Shown here piece after piece: positions 31,217 through 44,200 of a DNA stretch of 64,000 bases. The DNA comes from Larimichthys crocea (taxonomy: Eukaryota; Chordata; Actinopteri; Sciaenidae), in assembly GCF_000972845.2 (NCBI RefSeq), contig NC_040013.1:6908061-6972060 (forward strand), given 5' to 3'. The translations under genes and the position numbers were made by a program. The notes under the pieces are model-generated. The model saw only the letters and a program-made list of their open reading frames with translations. It had not been told where the DNA came from and made no database searches. How positions within the stretch are numbered: position 1 is the stretch's first letter; every line of letters starts with the position of its first letter.

Positions 31217-31290
31217 AAAGGACTATTGTGTGGGATTTATTGGCATCTAGTGGTGTAGTTGCTGATTGCAACACCCCTATGTAGAGTAAG
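31217..31290. mobile_element. MITE fragment (left end)
   Basis: AAAGGACTATTGTGTGGGAT followed by TATTGGCATCTAGTGGTG and GATTGCAACACCCCT matches the left end of the element family at 1751-1973. I could not find a right end nearby, so this copy is probably truncated or decayed. Confidence 0.5.
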
Positions 31291-32310
31291 TGTTTAGTGT
31301 GTCAGTTCTGAGCTACTGAACTTAAAATAGGCTCTAAAATAATCATATAGAAAACTTGACATACTACTGTATTTACCAGTGGATCTCCACAGACAGTGTT
31401 GTACTACTGACCCACAGCAGCACAGCAGGGGGAAAGGGATAATGCGTGTGACAGAGTAAATGATCACTGGTGCTTTGTCCCTTCACAATGACAGCACTGC
31501 ATCTTGCACAAGATCATGTGCTGCTGCCATTAACCTACTGTAACCACGTCACTCTGTTGTCCATGCATGAATGACGTGACCGCGTGACTGCTACAACTTA
31601 AACACAATACAGAATAAAGTAGTACACCGGCAGGTCAATAGCTTACGTCACTTAGCCTCAAACCATGTATCTGCAAAGATGAGAAGCCTTGTCCCACGGG
31701 AGTGTCACAATCTTAAACTCATCTGAATCTCATTTGTATCGCTCACAAACAGAGGCCCACAAAGTCACTATGGAGACGCTTCCATTAAAGACAGTGAGAG
31801 AAATGTCACACAAACTCTGCAGGTTCGCACAACAAGCAGCTGATGTGCTTATATAAACATCTACAGTGGTGTGTGTGCACAAACTGTGCTACTTACGTGC
31901 CATCTTGGCCAGGCCTGTAGGAGCAGATGAGATTATAAAAAAATATTAATATGGATAAGTTAAAGGACTATTTTTCTATGGATAAGTTATCCTAAATAAA
32001 CATTATGATGCTTATAAAGTTGCTTTACAGCAACTGCTGGTGGCTTTCATGATGTCAAGCTGAAAATTCTTGTCTCATCCTATCCAGCACCATGCATAAT
32101 AAAACACATCACACATTCTTGTGGAGATCTTGTTCGGTTTAAAAAGCCTGCATTGTCTCACTGCCGCCTGCCCACTCCAGGCTTAGCAGGCTTGGTCATG
32201 TCTCCAGAATATGCACAGTAATGTTCTGTGACTGCTGAACAAACAAAATTATTCAGGCTGTACAACAAACTGCACTGAGACCAAATGTCAGTTTGAATTT
32301 TTTATTGTCT

Positions 32311-33279
32311 AATAGACAAGATCTAGTTTCCTTCAACAGGAAGTTTCACATGGCATGAAGAAAAAAGAAAAAAATAGACTGTAGGGAATTTACCAAAAAT
32401 CACAAATTACCAGCTGGACCTCCAGTAATTTCTTTGCACGTCCCGGTTAACAATTACATAAAAAACAAATAAGCTGTTACATTCAGGTGAACCATCCTTT
32501 TAATCTATAAAGGCGCTGCATTGAAAAGCAGGTCTAGGGGTGGGGGGGGTATAAAATAAAAATTTAATAAAACATTTACACTAAACGTACACGTAGCTGT
32601 GATCCAAGTGAAAACAGACATTTAAGGCATCCACGTTGCCCTAGTGTGAGAAGCCCACACCACGGCAGCAGCATCTTCACAGGACATTCAGTCTTAAAAA
32701 CATCCGCAGCCCTAAATACAGCAATACACAACTAGCTACATATGGCCCCCAAAAGACTCAAAGTTCAGTCTTCCTATTCAAGCCTAGGTGTGCTTATTGC
32801 TGCTGAACACATTCAACGCATCTGGAAACGTGCAGACGCATCAACAAAGTGGCTAGTGTCTTTAACAAATGTGTACCCACAGTATGTCCCTCTCAAACAT
32901 GTTGACGTGAACATTTTTACATTCGTCTCTGCAAAATGTACGATTTTAAAATTGTGTCTGAGCAACAAATGCTCCGATTAGAAAAAAACAAAAAAACACC
33001 CAGAATATTACAATTTTGCTGATTTAAAAAAAAAAAAAAAAAAAAACTTTTAGAAACACTGAAGCCAAACCCAGAACTATGAGGCTCATTTATGCATAAC
33101 CTTTAACTTTACATCCCAAGCTCCAAACTGATCGACTGGCTACTAATAGTTGAACGGACAAAGTGTATTGTACAAAAACACTGTAGAAAATATGACACCA
33201 CTGGAGTGTCATTTACATTTGGGCAGAAGTGCGTTTACCCACAGGAAACCTGATATCCCACTCTAATCCCTCCCATAGT
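32311..33279 (-). other. ddit4l: Probable 3' UTR of ddit4l
   Basis: There is no open frame of note downstream of the ddit4l stop. An AATAAA hexamer on the minus strand (32311-32316) would give a 3' UTR of just under 1 kb. A 21-base A run (33026-33046 on the plus strand) becomes a U tract in the transcript. Confidence 0.45.
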
Positions 33280-34413
33280 TCAGCACTCCTCTACCACGGT
33301 ACCAGCCGAGGAGGAGTACAGTTTTTTCTTGACAAGCCGGAAACCTGGACTCAGTTTGAGTACGTGCCTGAAAGTTGGGGCAAAGCAGGTTCCCATGAAA
33401 AGGAAGTCCCTCAGGCTGGGCCAGGCAGTGCCATCCTGTTTGAACACAAGAGTCAGCTCAAATGTGGGCACCACGGTGGCATCGTACACGATGCGGTCCA
33501 ACCGCTTGCAGCCCTTGTCCAGCTCCAGGTGGACGTAGAGGACGCAGCCGCGCAGGCCGCAGGGCTCGCAGGACGACAGCCGCAGGACCTCGCGAGCTAT
33601 TCTCCGCGTGAGCTTCTCCGGTACCAGCACAGAGGAGCAGTGCAGCGTCGTCTTCTTGGCTCGTGACAGGCAGTTTTCAAACATCTTGGCCAGCTGTTGA
33701 CAGGTTCTATCCTCTGTGACATCTGCATTTCTCTGGGGTTCAGCCAAGCAGTGATCCCAGAAGTCCAGTTCTGGGAAAAACAATGGAAATGGGAACATTT
33801 AGGGACCAGTAGCAGCTTCTTTCTCGCAGGACAATGAATGGCTTTTTCCAAGATGCACACATGCACAAATCACATTGAGGTTTTTAAGTATAGACTCATC
33901 TTAAATTAGAAATGTGTAAGTGACTGAGGGAGTTTGTATGCTCGGGTTGCATTGAGTCAATGCTTTCACATGAGGAAAATAAAGAATGAGCATCACAGAC
34001 AGACTGCTAAAAAAACAATAGGACTCAAAGCGAACACAGGATATGATTTGCAATGCATGAATTCAGGTTTGTAGAGAAATGTCCTGTCAGATCTGCCCTT
34101 ATATTCAGGCTGCTGTTGTGCAGACTGGGTGAAGGGATGACTTCATCCTCTGTTGACTTCTCTCTCTCCTCCACCCCCTCCCCTCTACTGCTGCAGCCAT
34201 GCACCACACACAGGGATAAACAAGCACACACACACATACACACAACTGGGAAGTATCCAGCAACTAGCACGGACAAAAAAAACAACAACAAAAACACACA
34301 CAGAAAAGGCCAGTACGCGTACCTTTCTCAATGCAAGCCTGGTCATATCTTCGGTCAACCAATTCAGAGATACATTCGCTGCTTTTGGTCTTTAATGTGC
34401 TTGTGGCAACCAT
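33280..34413 (-). CDS. ddit4l: DNA-damage-inducible transcript 4-like (REDD2)
   Basis: Two coding exons, 34323-34413 and 33280-33770, join in phase 1 (GAGAAAG|GTACGC donor; TTTTTCCCAG|AACTGG acceptor) to give 193 codons plus stop, which as I recall is the same length as human DDIT4L. The protein begins MVATSTLKTKSSECISELVD. It has the RTP801 C-terminal domain from roughly residue 70 onward, with the blocks VLVPEKLTRRIAREVLRLSS, EPCGLRGC, VVPTFELTLVFKQD and FRLVKKKLYS. Family members are cytosolic stress-induced inhibitors of mTORC1 signalling acting through TSC1/TSC2. The start has an excellent context (TCACCATGG). The start MVAT and the YDQACIEK..LDFWDHCL region favour ddit4l over ddit4, as does the neighbouring emcn. 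A non-coding exon lies upstream (34716 to about 34833). Confidence 0.95.
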
Positions 34414-34715
34414 GGTGACAGCCTTGATTTCTCTTCCAGGAGTGGGCTGTTTTCCTTCTGGGGTTGTTTTTTCCCCCTTTTTAAGCAAAAGCTGCTTGAG
34501 AACTACAACAGCAGAAGAAGAAAAAGAAGACGAAGAAGAAGAGGGAGAGTCAGTGCAACAGTCGCAGCGGAGTATTTTTAGCTCAATAAGAGACAGGTGT
34601 CTCATTAAGGTGTCTCAGCTTCAAACTGTCACAATGTAACGTTAACGACACCGACACACCAGAAGTTTAGCTGCACTACTAACAGACCTTTGTTCGGAAT
34701 ATTAAAATGACTTAC

Positions 34716-34833
34716 CTTAAATATTATTTAGTGCAAAACAATTAAACCTTTCTCATAAACAAATTCGCACGCCGTATATATATATATTTTTTTTTTATCC
34801 CTCCCACACTGACACACACACAGACACACAAAC
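34716..34833 (-). other. ddit4l: Non-coding first exon of ddit4l
   Basis: A strong donor (TTTAAG|GTAAGT, exon edge 34716) lies between the TATA box at 34861-34870 and the coding exon, whose likely acceptor is TTGTAG at 34503. The right end is estimated as about 28 bases past the TATA box. No long open frame is present. Confidence 0.5.
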
Positions 34834-34860
34834 ACACTGCAGCAGGCGAAAGTTGTGAGG

Positions 34861-34986
34861 AATATTTATACACTCCTGCTCCTCAGCTGACTCGAGGGTT
34901 TGACCAATCAGAGCTCGCCTCTCGACGTGCAACGCTGCTCCCTGATTGGCCGCCGACACGGGGTTTAAATTTAATAATTGACCAAT
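34861..34986 (-). promoter_or_regulatory. ddit4l: ddit4l promoter with TATA and CCAAT boxes
   Basis: The minus strand reads GTATAAATATT at 34861-34871, a good TATA box. Upstream are a CCAAT box on the minus strand (ATTGG 34945-34949) and two on the plus strand (34904-34908 and 34982-34986). This arrangement suits a strongly inducible stress gene. Confidence 0.6.
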
Positions 34987-37900
34987 ACCTGAGGGGAATG
35001 TTGGTGTTGCTACGTGGACAAGTCTTTGCCTGGCAGGCTGTCATGTGAAGTTTGTCATTGGGTTTGAAAAATAGATGTTATGTGGTTAATCCACCTCATG
35101 CCTGTTTTTTATTTGCACACAGGGGTTCATCCACCTGAGTGGCAGGGTGTGAGTCACATAGCACATTTTATAATGCTGACACCATTAATTTGAGCAAAAC
35201 TAAGCTAAGAAAAGCACACATAGTTATTATAATAATATCAGATTTACTTTTCTGAGTATAAAACTGAGCCAAAAACCGAAATATTGGAGGACAAATGGCA
35301 TCACATCAGCTTAAATACTTAATTTCAGAGGGTTAGATGACAGATATGTCATTTGACCCATATATTTTTTGATTTTGTGTTTGTTTTTTTGTGGAAAGTT
35401 TGGAAGAACAACCATGCAGCATTAATATAGATGCACAAACAGGAGTTTAGATTCTTTGAGCTCCAAATCAATAGAATAGCTTCTATTACGGCATTCAACA
35501 ACTACTACATCTCCCATGAGGCTCTGTTGTTGTTGAATGCTTCAGAAATAATTATTCTCGATTAAAATATTGACTATTAGGGTCGATACACAACCTTGTA
35601 TGAACCGAAGTTTATATACATGCATCTACTAACTCATACATTGGTTTTATTTATTATTTTATTTATTGATCTTTTACCATGCACCAATACTGGTTAAAAA
35701 GGACAATCTTAAAACTGCGACATGGGCAGCATTTTCCAGCAGAATGAAAACACGGCGCAGGTCTTGAAATAAAAAGCAGAAGTATGAAAGTTTTTTTGGC
35801 TTGACCTCAAGAGCACTGCTTTGAACTGTCACATGCCAATCCAGGAGCGTCCATGGGTCTGCAGCAAAATGAAGCATTATTAGTGGTTGTCCTATGAAAA
35901 AAAGACCCACAAATAGAAGCTGAGGGAAGTGGCTTTCACCCTTGACAGACATGTAATTATGTGCAAAATAAGCGAAACGTTCTCCCAGATAGATGTCTGA
36001 AACAAATCCAAACAGACATCTGCGGCTTTTTCCCAGCTTATCCTGTGGATCTTTTAATAAAGAAGGAGGAAGCCTCTGCTTTACTGAGCCAAAATGTCTC
36101 ATCTTACTGTATTTGTATGTGTATGCTTGTGTACATTTGGCAGATAAAACTCCGAGCACAGTTGTTCAGCTCATCAGCAGTTTATCCCTCATCATACACT
36201 ATCTCAACAGAAATGTCCTCCCAGTAACTGGATCTGCCCCTCTTACCCCAAGCAGCTCTTGCTGGCTAAAGGGTAATGGAATCCAGTGGACGAGAGAGTG
36301 AGAGAGCTTTCCTCCAGTCACATGGGGAGAACTAGATATGCCTCAGAAAAAAAGTCACATGCTTTAGCTAGTGTTACTGCCTTTGTGGATGCAAGCATAT
36401 ACTGTGTAAAGTACTAGATAAGCAAGGCTTTTGTTTAAGTTATGTGCAAAAGGCTAGCATGGGATGAATAAAACAATATTGGCTGTTTGATCATTTATCA
36501 GCTGCAATGCATGCATGCATGACAAAGACACAGACCACAGTTCAAATGATATGATTGTACTAGTTTTAATGAGGTTTGGACCTAAATTTATGTTAAATAT
36601 ACAAGGTCGCTATTTTGCTGAGAAAGCTGTCCTTTAGACCCAGTGGCACACATTTTACTCTGTGTCATAAAAACTTAACAAGCAGAAACAGACTCATTAA
36701 GTGTTTAAAATAACATCTATGCAGGTCAGCCAAGTAAAGTTGTAAACAGGATCAGATTTAATATTTTTAGATCCCATAAAAACCTATAATCTTGACAATG
36801 AGCTTTGCAGAAACCAAGATTTGCTGTGCAGAGAGAAAAAAAATATCACTTTTATAGGCAAGACTGCCTGAAAACTGTCCATACAGTGTCTGTCTCTTAT
36901 CAGCAGATGCTGTCATTACCTGCCACAATGTGGGTTAACAGCAATGTCTGCAGCAGATGCATAAAATTGTATATGAAGCAGTAAATTCAGGGCAATGAGA
37001 ATGCCATTTTCATTTAGCTATAAGAGTATCAGTGTGGTGTATGAAGTCTGGAGGTCTGTGTGCATGTTAGTCTGAAGTATGAAGGGTGTTGGGATGAAAA
37101 AAATAAAAAGGGCACCATGTGGTGGGGCACCAACAGGCAGAAAGTCATGATGCATATATAATATAACAGTTTCAAACACTTTGGTAGCACGCAGAGCAGA
37201 CTATATGGCACTGCATGATTTTTTTCATTGGAAGGACACCTTAGAAGGCATGTAGAGGACCTGGTGGATCACATTTTATCCACCAGTGAATCAGTGCATA
37301 ACCAATGTCCACTGGTCAACATGCAATCTTGAGAAAAAAGCAAACAGAGTGAGTTTTATTGATGTAGTTGTGAAGCTCTGTGTGATGCAACCATCCAAAA
37401 AATAACATGTGCAGAATGAGAAAGATAACTATGTGAGACTAGATAGTTTGCAGATCAATTTCTCTGATTGTCCTTTAAGCTCAAACAGAGTTGATGATCT
37501 CTGAACTGCTGCATGAAATAATACCCTGCAGCCAAAAGCTTTAACGACCTAATGTGTTTACAGCAACTGTCAGAACTCTGGAAGATCAATCCATTTGTCA
37601 GTGCTTAAAATGTTTCCAATGCCTTTTTTTATTACATTCTGCCTCTATATTAATTTTATTATGTGAAGCCCCATCTGTCCGTAGGTTTCTATCACGCTGT
37701 CCAGTGCCTGATTGTAATCTCACTTGGATTAATCTTGTTATTAAGGGCTGAATGAATCTTTCTCTTTTGCAATGACAATGCAAGATACAGTGAAAAAGAA
37801 AAGAGAAGCAGACACCAGGCTATTAATGTGAAGCACCTCTGCTTTCGACCTTCACTCCCTGTTGGTAAGGCGAGTGAACTAAAATCTGCTTTTGAATTTG

Positions 37901-40285
37901 GTCCATGTGCCAACTCCTGTTTCCCTGAATGAGGCAAAAGATAAAACGTGTTGTGTTTCAGGTTACTAATCCATCGCAGTTCAGATGAACCTTCTGTTAT
38001 CCCCCGTCAAGACCCCTGGAATGCCTGGCTGGCACAACTCTCTGCTCAGTGATATCCTCCCCCATGAAATTTAACAACAGGAGCTCTTTTTGCTGAGTTG
38101 CATTTCTCTATCTCCACTGGAGATTACTGGTTGCATGTGCAGGAGTGTTCCTCGTGCATATGAGAGCCTCGCTGCTCTTGCACACTTAATTAAAGAAGTT
38201 CTCTCAAGTGAAAAAGTGGAAAAAAATATTCCTTGTTCAAGCTGGCAGACAAAATATTCCCTTATGCATATTCATATAAATCATGTTCCTTTTAATGTGA
38301 TTGCACCTTTTTAAAAAGATTCTTAGCTTAACAGGACACTCTTGCAGGTCATTTACATAAATTGCATGTTTTTTTTATTATTTAGAATATGCAGATAAGG
38401 TCCTACACACTGACAATGACCAGATACCTGATAAAATCCCTTCCACCTATCATATTTCAAATAAACTGAGAAGGAGCATTACTTGATTGTGCCTAAATGT
38501 ACACAGCCTGTTTTTATGCATCTTTGATGTCACTTGTAGACAATGGTAGAATGTATTAATTATAATCCAGTGATATAATATATATGATTATGAAATGGGC
38601 CATACTGCATAATGAGTACTTTTATTTTTAATAAGCCGACTTAAGCATGCTTCGATGTAGTTGACAACAAGAGGCAGTAGAAGAGACCAAACTCCAGTGA
38701 CAACCTCTATCTGACAAACACACAAGGACTCCATTGGGAGACATTTTCTCTGCAGGAATACCACATCTCTAATCTTCTTGTCTAATTGGGCATCCTAAAT
38801 TAGAGACAGGAAATGTGCAGTAGTTAAATCAAAATATTAATTTTTATCTTCCATTTGGGCCCCATTATCGTCCCATCGAGGAATTCAAGACAGTGTGAGC
38901 ATCTGATTTTTCAATAAAATTTTTAAGTAAGTCGTGTTTTTTTTCCTGCAGAGAATCGCTCCTTAGGGAGCAATTTTCATTGTACTGAGCCGTTAAATTT
39001 TAGTGCTGTGCTGCAAACATCACAGATTTAGATATTTAATATGTGTATGCTACCTCAATTAAGTCTCTGAAGCATATGGTAGCCTTTAGTCAGTGTTACT
39101 GCTGCCTTACAAAGGCAGTAATCATTAGGATTCAATTTTGTAACAACAGAAAAGGCACTAAATCGAACAGTGACATTTGTATTGATTCTTCACTGTCAGA
39201 GATGAGTAAATATCTGCCTAAACGACAAGATTAAACACTGTAAGTTGTAGAGTGAAGCTGAAGGAGCCTGGCATGAATGTAACTCAGCCTATGCCACAGC
39301 TGTTATTGCATTATAGTGGTGTGTGATGGGCCCACTGCCAGTCTTCTCACTGTCTCTTTGAGGGAAATGTGCCCACAGTCGAAGCTGTTACTCAGTCTCA
39401 GCTTACAAAGGCCACAGACGAAGCCGGTCCGTATAACCCTGTGTGTGAATCGCTTCAAAATGGAGGCCAGGGCTACAAAATGGCAAAAGTCATTTGAATA
39501 CATCGTAGGAAATGAAATTAGTTCAATAAAAAATCATGGTGATGTTGGTTTTGAGCACATCTGCCCTGATTATTATGTTATGAAGGTGATGCAGGGCGAC
39601 AGAGCGGGAGTTTGACACTGCTTGTCTAAATCTCACTCCTCTGTCAACAACCTCATGAAACCTCTCTGCAATAAACACCAGCTCATGAACTGGGGGGCAA
39701 AAGTACAGCGTGCTTTCTTTGTGTTGACTGCCTGCTCCATCTAGTGCCGAATCACTGAACTGACACTGTCGGTGGTTTACAACGTTACATTCAGTATAAG
39801 ACACCTCATGTAGAAGCAACAACAAGACAAAATGGCAGCTTTTTGTCAGTCTGAGCAGGCAGGATTATCACATTAAGTGTCACATACAAAATATGAATAT
39901 GCGAGACTGTAAATGTAATTTTAAAGTTAAAACGATTCACTTAAAACATGTCATAGATGTTTGAAATGAACTACCACTATATTGCACTATTGAAATGTGA
40001 TTTTTACTACAAACTAACAAATAAATAAGCAAAGATAAGTACCAAGACTGATATTCTGTGCAATAGTATAGGACATACTATAGCAAATTCATATTTATTC
40101 ATAGAGTGATATCTCTTGTATACTTATATATACATTTATCCTCTATATCTAGAACTGTTATCACAACTGGTACTCTTAACGCTGAGCTGCTTTTCTCATC
40201 CAACACACTTCATTGTACTTTTAACCCTGCATATGTCAAATAAAACTGAAACTGAACCGAGGCTGCACAAAACAAACCATTTTCC
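34987..40285. other. Intergenic region between ddit4l and emcn
   Basis: I find no supportable exon in 5.3 kb. The longest frame, 161 codons on the minus strand at 35674-36159, has no recognisable motif. The segment around 38180-38370 carries TTAATTAAAG, TTATGCATATTCAT (POU-like) and further TAAT cores close together and could be a conserved regulatory element, but conservation was not tested. Confidence 0.6.
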
Positions 40286-41208
40286 AGTGATTTATTGAGG
40301 AAATTGACAACAACAAATTACAGCTACAAAACAGTTCCAGTGTCTTTAAATGCAGTCTTCTGCGTGTGCTTTCTTTGTGCTTGAATGATATATTTACTGA
40401 AAAAAAAAACACCATCAATGCAGGTTTACCTACATGCACACACAAAGTTGCTTGTGAATTTACAGTACAGTCGTGCGAGGAAAGAGTGTAGCTAAAAAAA
40501 AAACTTTTCCGGCCGGAGAAGCCTGGTGGAATATTTAACTACTACCTTTTTTTAAAAAATACTAAAAAAATACTTTAGAAATACATAAAAAAAGTAAAGA
40601 TGAAAAACACCTCAAACAGCCTGTCTTTATACCATCTTCTGGTGACACTGAATGACACAGGTTCAAGGCAAATAAATGACAAAACCAAAAGGATATTTAT
40701 AAAACTTATTACATCAAATATGTGATTGTTCTGAGGTCAGTGCACTGTACAGAAAATGTGTTTTGTGGTCCAACATGTAGACAGAAATCAGCTATGCAGC
40801 TGTGTTTAGGTCTGTCTTTGTCAACAATATACTGAAATGAAGTTTGCTATATTTCACAAGCAATATTCTATCTGCTTACTGCATTTAGATTAGATTAGAT
40901 TTTTTTTTAGATTAGATTCAACTTTATTGTCATTACACATGTATAAATACAAGGCAACGAAATGCAGCCAAACTCATAGCCAGTGTTCGAAGAGATTTAC
41001 TGAATAAGGCTCACTCGCTCTGAGATTTATGATCACAGCCACAAACTGTGCTTTGTGAAACTGCTTTCAGCATACAGAATCATACATTAAAATAAAAAAA
41101 AATAAAAAAAACGCTGGTCGACACTTTTCTGCTTCACAAAATTCACCAGAACAATTAAACATCGAAACATTTCCTCCAGACCATCAGTGTGTGGGCAACA
41201 GATGTGAC
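40286..41208 (-). other. emcn: Probable 3' UTR of emcn
   Basis: Two candidate AATAAA signals lie on the minus strand, at 40923-40928 and 40292-40297. The first falls inside a dispersed element (40886-40972). No coding potential is evident. Confidence 0.4.
40886..40972. mobile_element. Retroelement 3'-end fragment
   Basis: TTAGATTAGATT repeats followed by CAACTTTATTGTCATTACAC and ACAAGGCAACGAAATGCAG. I recognise this as the 3' end of a widespread fish retroelement that finishes in short TTAGA-type repeats. Family name not assigned. Confidence 0.5.
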
Positions 41209-44200
41209 TCATCCGCTGGCTTGATCTTGATGTTTCTGCCCTTCTTCTTTATCTCGCAGCGTCTGGAACATACATAACGACAGAGGGATGGGAAGCCATG
41301 AGATCATGCTGAGATAAAACCACATCCGTGTGATCATAAAATCAAACCTTTATCCAGCTTGAAAAATGATCAAGAATAAAGCTCTGGGTTGTGTTTTGGG
41401 AGGATCATTTGTTCCAACACTAGACGGCAGTGCTGCATTGACTAAAGTCACTAAGTGATAGCATGTTAAGGACCATGCTGGTAAATGTTCCCACTGCTTC
41501 TCTGGATCTAAAAACCTCTTTCCTGAAGCCAGCTTGAAATCATTATATTGCATTATATTTAGGGTAGTTAGGAAGAGTTGTTTTTTACTGATTCATTAAG
41601 TGAGTAAAAAAGCTGAACTTTTAGTTCGGGATTATGAATGTGGTACGTACTAGTATGTCTGGCTGTCAGATAAGAATTTACAACGATACAATCCATAGAA
41701 ATCCAGTAGGCTGTGACAACATAAACACTTTCTTCCTCAGCAAAATTCCTAAAGCATGACTCCACTTCCCTCTGAATTTCTTAGCCAAGTCATCTAGGCC
41801 TGATTGTATTGGGGAAGTAAGGCAGGACATGTAGTGCCCAGATTTTTTTTTTATTTTTCCATTTTTCATGGGTGGGGTGAAGGCGTACCAAATCTGTGTA
41901 CAAACTACGTATGGCACGTGCGCACCAATGGATGTGCACATGCATTCACCACACTAACAAACATGCACACGCCTGCTTTGTCTGGGCCATGCTGACATTT
42001 ACTGGCTGCACAATAGCTCCTGTCCAAAATAATCTGTGTTTATGTAAGGAAGTCCCTATCTTTCAAGCCCTGTCGCTTGTTCGAGGGTGTGGGCGCGAAA
42101 TCACAGGAAACACCTTCTGTTGCCCAGCAAAGCCCCTAAAGCCCATACAGTACAATGAGATATTAAAAGCCTGTAACTTCCCTCGAATAATTGCATGTCT
42201 GTGTTTGGAGAAACAGCTTTACCAAGTGATGGAAGAATGCACAAACAGAAGGAACTTGGAAGGAACTCTCATAGGAAATAGACGGAAGGCTGCTCACCAT
42301 TTTCTTCTCCGCCTGATGACTTCACTCCAAGGAGCATGACACCATCTTTGGTGCTCTCTGGTCTGCTCTGGAAAGATGCACTGTGAGAGAGTAAGAGAGG
42401 CAAAAGATGATGAATGCTTTAGTTGTTCACACAGCGTTTGAACCCAGTCCATAAATACAAAGTTCAAACTTACTTCTCAGTTCCATTATCGATGGTTTCT
42501 GTTGAATAGAAGACCAGAGGAGACATTAACAAACAAAAATAGTATCCATCTATAAAAATTAAGCAATATACCACTCCAGACTTGACAACACTATACAATC
42601 CATGTATAAACGTACCTGTGTGATTGTGGATCTTCTTGCATTTGAATTTGAGGACAATGGCAGCAGCAGCTACAACCAGGAGGACAGGCAACACAATCCA
42701 CCACATCCTGTTGTCTGGAGGTGGTATTAGAGGAAACATGAATCTAGTTTGACTTCTAATGTCAAACCAAATGGCAGAACCAGCGATGTAGCAGTTGCAG
42801 CACCCCAAAATGAACCTTGAATTGCCATTTTAAATAGTCTGCTTTGTTAGCCTAATAGCTCTTAAATCTTACACACTGGACCTTTAACTTTTAATAATTT
42901 CCTCAGCTAGAATGATGAATTGAAGGGTGTTGTGGATCATGTAAGACGTGTTGTTTCTCAGCCTGGTTAATGAAAGTCTCTTCCAGTGAGGAAGCTGCAA
43001 AAGAACCCCTGGAGGCAAACATTGTGCATCACCTCCACCGCTTTGCTCATTTCCTGAAGAAAATGAATGAGGGTAAACATCACGTTGCCCTGCCTTCAGC
43101 AGGACTGCCTTGTTTCTCTCTGAGAGGCTGAAACTGCTGCATCACTGGTATGATATGATGAAATTACTCGTCAGTATTTGCTGGGTGTGACTTACAAGTA
43201 GGCTACACTTCACTAATATATTACCTGATTTGATGGGTAGTTTCTCACCATCGCCACCTTCTTCTGATTCTGAAATAACGTACTTCTGATTCTGAGAACC
43301 TTTCAAAATAAGAGTATTAATTACTAAACAGTGTGATTAAAAAATGATTTCGATTTTTGATATCATTTCACTCATGGACAGCATGACCATGCACAGTATC
43401 GAAGTACAGTATAACTTACCAGTACTGTTGTCCTTAGCTGCAGGTGTTGACATCGGTTGATGCACTATCACATTGAAATTAATTAATCAGTCAAATAAAG
43501 CCATACAAGTCACTCGACATATTAACTGTTTTCCTATCTAGTGTTATCCACCTGCATCTACACACAGATAAATGAATTAAAGCTTCATTAATCAAATATT
43601 CAGGATACCAGCTTTGAGTTTTGATATACTCATGTACGTATACAGTTTGAATAAGTATCCACCTCAGGCAGTGATGTACAAATGTAGTGTGTGTACTGTA
43701 CCTGTGGGAGTAGCCGCTGTACCTGGAGAAAATGAAGATCAGTATCTTCATTTGAGTCAAATTTGGAATACATTTCATTTTCACTTGAAATGATTCTGAG
43801 ACAATCATAAAAACATGTGCGAAACAAACAATCATTTGGAACATACCAGTGCGTGTTGTTGGCATTACTTTTTCAGGGCTAGTTGGTCCTGACAAGATTT
43901 GACAAAGAATCACTTTAAATACAGTTTAAAAACAAAATGACATCCATCATGGTCACACTTTTTTTCATGCTAGTAAAATATTTGTTCAATGTTGATGATG
44001 TAACACACACAAATCTCGTATTACCTCCATCCCTAGGCTGGTTAGATCTTGGGGTTAAAGCTAATAGAGACAAGAAAAGAAAAACATAAAATCAAACAAA
44101 TAAAATTTGTAAAACAAATAAAATGTGTAATCTCACCAAACATGTTTTTTGTTTTAATGTAAAAGAAATTAATTGAAAGTCTAACTTTGATTGTTGTTGT

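Larger units (their letters stand above)
27141..32310. other. Intergenic region between spag17 and ddit4l
   Basis: I find no supportable exon in these 5.2 kb. They hold a perfect CTCF-type motif (27394-27408), a GATA tetranucleotide array (30183-30275) and the left end of a dispersed MITE (31217-31290). Open frames here are short or products of simple repeats. The spag17 and ddit4l promoters do not face each other: ddit4l ends toward the spag17 promoter. Confidence 0.7.

Noticed and set aside
33229..33666. 145-codon plus-strand open frame
   Set aside because: Antisense shadow of the ddit4l coding exon, which is GC-rich and so has few stops on either strand.
35674..36159. 161-codon open frame on the minus strand in the ddit4l-emcn spacer
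   Set aside because: No domain, motif or splice context that I recognise; composition is irregular. Most likely chance, though a homology search would settle it.
41896..42339. 147-codon plus-strand open frame
   Set aside because: It runs antisense over the emcn exon at 42298-42362 and has no recognisable motif.
43249..43295. Extra 8-nt emcn exon from the duplicated TTCTGATTCTGA
   Set aside because: A second AG|AATCAGAA|GTACGT unit exists just upstream of the 21-nt exon, but 8 nt would break the frame; treated as a small intronic duplication.
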